Origin: Eubacteriaceae bacterium
GTDB taxonomy: Bacteria > Bacillota > Clostridia > Peptostreptococcales > Anaerovoracaceae
Reading direction: 5' to 3'
Length of the DNA stretch: 64,000 nucleotides
Assembly: GCA_902362805.1 (NCBI GenBank)
Contig: CABIXY010000002.1
Coordinates: forward strand, 62,001-126,000
The translations under genes were made by a program, and so were the position numbers. Position 1 is the stretch's first letter. Each line of letters starts with the position of its first letter. Of the stretch, positions 62,462 through 64,000 are shown piece by piece. The notes under the pieces were generated by a model. The model saw only the letters and a list, made by a program, of their open reading frames with translations, was not told where the DNA came from and did no database searches.

Positions 62462-63829
62462 ATGAAGTATGATTTATTGATAAAGCATGGACGGGTTGTC
62501 ACAGAGAAAGGCGCAGTCCATGCGGATTTAGGAGTTAAAAATGGGAAAATCGTCAGTATCTGCAGTGCGATTGATGGCAAACAGGCGAAAAAGATGATTG
62601 ATGCCACTGGACAATACGTGCTGCCCGGCTTCATCGATCCCCACGTGCATCTCAATGATCCGGGGATGACCAACAGCGAGGATTTCTATACAGGAACCTG
62701 TGCGGCAGCCGCCGGAGGTGTAACTACGGTGCTAGAGCACCCACTGACCTTCCCTCTGCCGGACAACCTGAAAGCTTTCAACAATAAGAAAGAAATTGGT
62801 GAAAGCAAAGCTGTCATTCATTTCGGATTGTTTGGTGCCTGCTCAGCGGAGAATGAGAAAGAGATGGAGAAAATGATAGAAACCGGTGCAATCGCCTTCA
62901 AGACATTTTTAACCTATTCGCCGGAAATCCCCATGCTCAATGACGGACAAATAGTCGATCGCATGGCTTTTCTATCAAAACATGATATCGTCTTGGCCAT
63001 CCATTGTGAGAACAACGATATTGTGGAATTTTACTCGAAAAAGATGCAGGATGCTGGTCATGTGCAGCCGGAAGACTATCCTCAAGGCAGACCGGAAATT
63101 TCTGAACTTGAGGCTGTGTCAAGAATGTGTCTCTTTGCCCATAAAACTGGATGCAAGATGAACGTAGCACATTGTACTTTGGAAGAAGCCGTTCAAGTTG
63201 TCCATCATTACAAGCAGTTGGGTGCTGACATTTCTGTGGAGACTTGTCCTCACTACTTAATTCTTCATCAAGATATGATGAAGGAACTGGGAGTATTCTC
63301 TATCTGCAATCCGCCCCTTCGGACTGAAGAAGAAGTGGAAAAACTATGGAATTGTATCTTTGATGGGAAAATTGATTGGATCTGCAGCGATCATGCAACT
63401 TATACTGTAGAAGAAAAAATGGCAGGAAAAGATAATGCTTTTAAAGCACCGGCAGGTGTCACCAGCGTAGAGACCTGTTTTCCGCTTTTTTTTAGTGAAG
63501 GAGTCGTCAAAAGGGGACTTTCTATAGAAGACTTTACTGCCTTGTCCAGTACCAATGCGGCAAAACGATATCGTCTCTATCCACATAAGGGCAGAATTGC
63601 CGAAGGTGCCGATGCAGATGTCACGATTCTCGATCCCAAAATACAATGGGTCATCGACGATCAAAAACTAAAGCAGATGATCAAATGGAGTCCTTATAAT
63701 GGCAGAAAGGTTACGGGCAAGGTGATGAAAACCATCGTAGGCGGCGTAGAAGTCTATGACGGAGAAAATATCGTGACAGCTAGAGGCACTGGTAGATATC
63801 TCACACCAGTAGAGGAGGAAATCAAATGA
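62462..63829 (+). CDS. Cyclic amidohydrolase (allantoinase/dihydropyrimidinase type)
   Basis: A 455-residue metal-dependent hydrolase with the metal motif GFIDPHVHLNDPG at residues ~56-68, KTFLTYSPE where the carboxylated Lys lies, HCEN, NVAHCTLEEA and CSDHATYTVEEK. It hydrolyses a cyclic amide such as allantoin, hydantoin or dihydropyrimidine. It overlaps by four bases a hydantoin racemase-like gene, which favours an allantoin or hydantoin route. Confidence 0.87.
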   Translation: MKYDLLIKHGRVVTEKGAVHADLGVKNGKIVSICSAIDGKQAKKMIDATGQYVLPGFIDPHVHLNDPGMTNSEDFYTGTCAAAAGGVTTVLEHPLTFPLPDNLKAFNNKKEIGESKAVIHFGLFGACSAENEKEMEKMIETGAIAFKTFLTYSPEIPMLNDGQIVDRMAFLSKHDIVLAIHCENNDIVEFYSKKMQDAGHVQPEDYPQGRPEISELEAVSRMCLFAHKTGCKMNVAHCTLEEAVQVVHHYKQLGADISVETCPHYLILHQDMMKELGVFSICNPPLRTEEEVEKLWNCIFDGKIDWICSDHATYTVEEKMAGKDNAFKAPAGVTSVETCFPLFFSEGVVKRGLSIEDFTALSSTNAAKRYRLYPHKGRIAEGADADVTILDPKIQWVIDDQKLKQMIKWSPYNGRKVTGKVMKTIVGGVEVYDGENIVTARGTGRYLTPVEEEIK

Positions 63830-64000
63830 AACTTCTGCTCATCAATCCGAACTCATCCCAGACGGTGACAGAGGCTTTGCGGCAGGAAGCGGGAAGGTGC
63901 GGCACAGAGCTATTGCAGGTTGACGTGATAGACTGTCCGGCTGCACCACGGGCCATTGTCACTTCTTTTGATGAGATGGCAGCGGGTCTTCAAGTAGTGG
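63826..64000 (+). CDS. Asp/Glu/hydantoin racemase family protein, 3' partial
   Basis: The first 58 codons are inside the window. MKLLLINPNSSQTVTEALRQ is the usual N-terminus of the hydantoin/allantoin racemase family. Start ATG 63826 overlaps the previous stop (ATGA), after GAGGAGG. The gene runs out of the window. Confidence 0.82.
   Translation, partial: MKLLLINPNSSQTVTEALRQEAGRCGTELLQVDVIDCPAAPRAIVTSFDEMAAGLQVV

Overview
The window looks like chromosomal DNA of an anaerobic Gram-positive bacterium of the Clostridia (Eubacteriales, possibly near Eubacterium or Anaerovoracaceae). The reasons are strong AGGAGG ribosome sites, a Gram-positive LexA box, an infC-rpmI-rplT operon with a leader, moderate GC, and a corrinoid-dependent methyl-transfer island. 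The genus is an inference and was not searched.

Positions 1-25150 hold a methylated-amine and pyrrolysine (Pyl) island. It starts with the 3' part of an MttB-family gene without Pyl, then an NhaC-type antiporter, a remnant of a second NhaC copy that carries a small non-autonomous insertion, a radical SAM gene, a C_GCAxxG_C_C gene and a PocR/AraC regulator. The catabolic operon runs mttC, mttB (in-frame TAG at 9126), mtbB (in-frame TAG at 10728), mtbC, a UroD-type methyltransferase fused to a thioredoxin-like domain, a small Cys-rich protein and a RACo-type reactivase. The Pyl machinery follows directly: pylB, pylC, pylSc, pylD, tRNA-Pyl (anticodon CTA), a CobW-type GTPase and a split-off pylSn. 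After these come a PadR regulator, a LysO-like lysine exporter and a MoxR/VWA pair. Trimethylamine and dimethylamine would be demethylated onto the corrinoid proteins, RACo would rescue oxidised cobalt, and the pyl genes allow both UAG codons to be read.

Positions 25200-33430 carry lexA and a ten-gene Mrp/Mbh-like cation antiporter operon with a split MrpA C-terminus. Positions 33430-34280 are non-coding and contain four ~94-bp tandem repeats. From 34280 to 41750 lie a FIST sensor, an aldehyde dehydrogenase, a MATE exporter, IclR/AEC genes and infC-rpmI-rplT. Positions 41860-42946 are a broken transglutaminase-like gene.

Positions 43680-51655 hold larE-larB-larC (nickel-pincer cofactor synthesis) joined to a complete Opp/Nik-type ABC importer, presumably for nickel; larA is not in the window. 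The remainder holds a MATE/MarR pair, a YitT protein, a DUF3842 protein, a MerR regulator with a TsaA-like gene, an iron alcohol dehydrogenase, a DUF362-MFS-thiolase cluster, and an allantoinase/hydantoinase-like gene followed by a racemase cut by the window end.

Points worth most attention: TAG ends seven ordinary genes although a UAG-decoding tRNA is encoded. At two of them (OppB/OppC and MerR/TsaA) reading the UAG would fuse neighbouring proteins in frame. The tRNA-Pyl/cobW/pylSn junction carries a multi-hairpin leader that ends in a terminator. A short structured repeat family is scattered between genes, and one copy interrupts a duplicated segment with an 11-bp direct repeat on each side.
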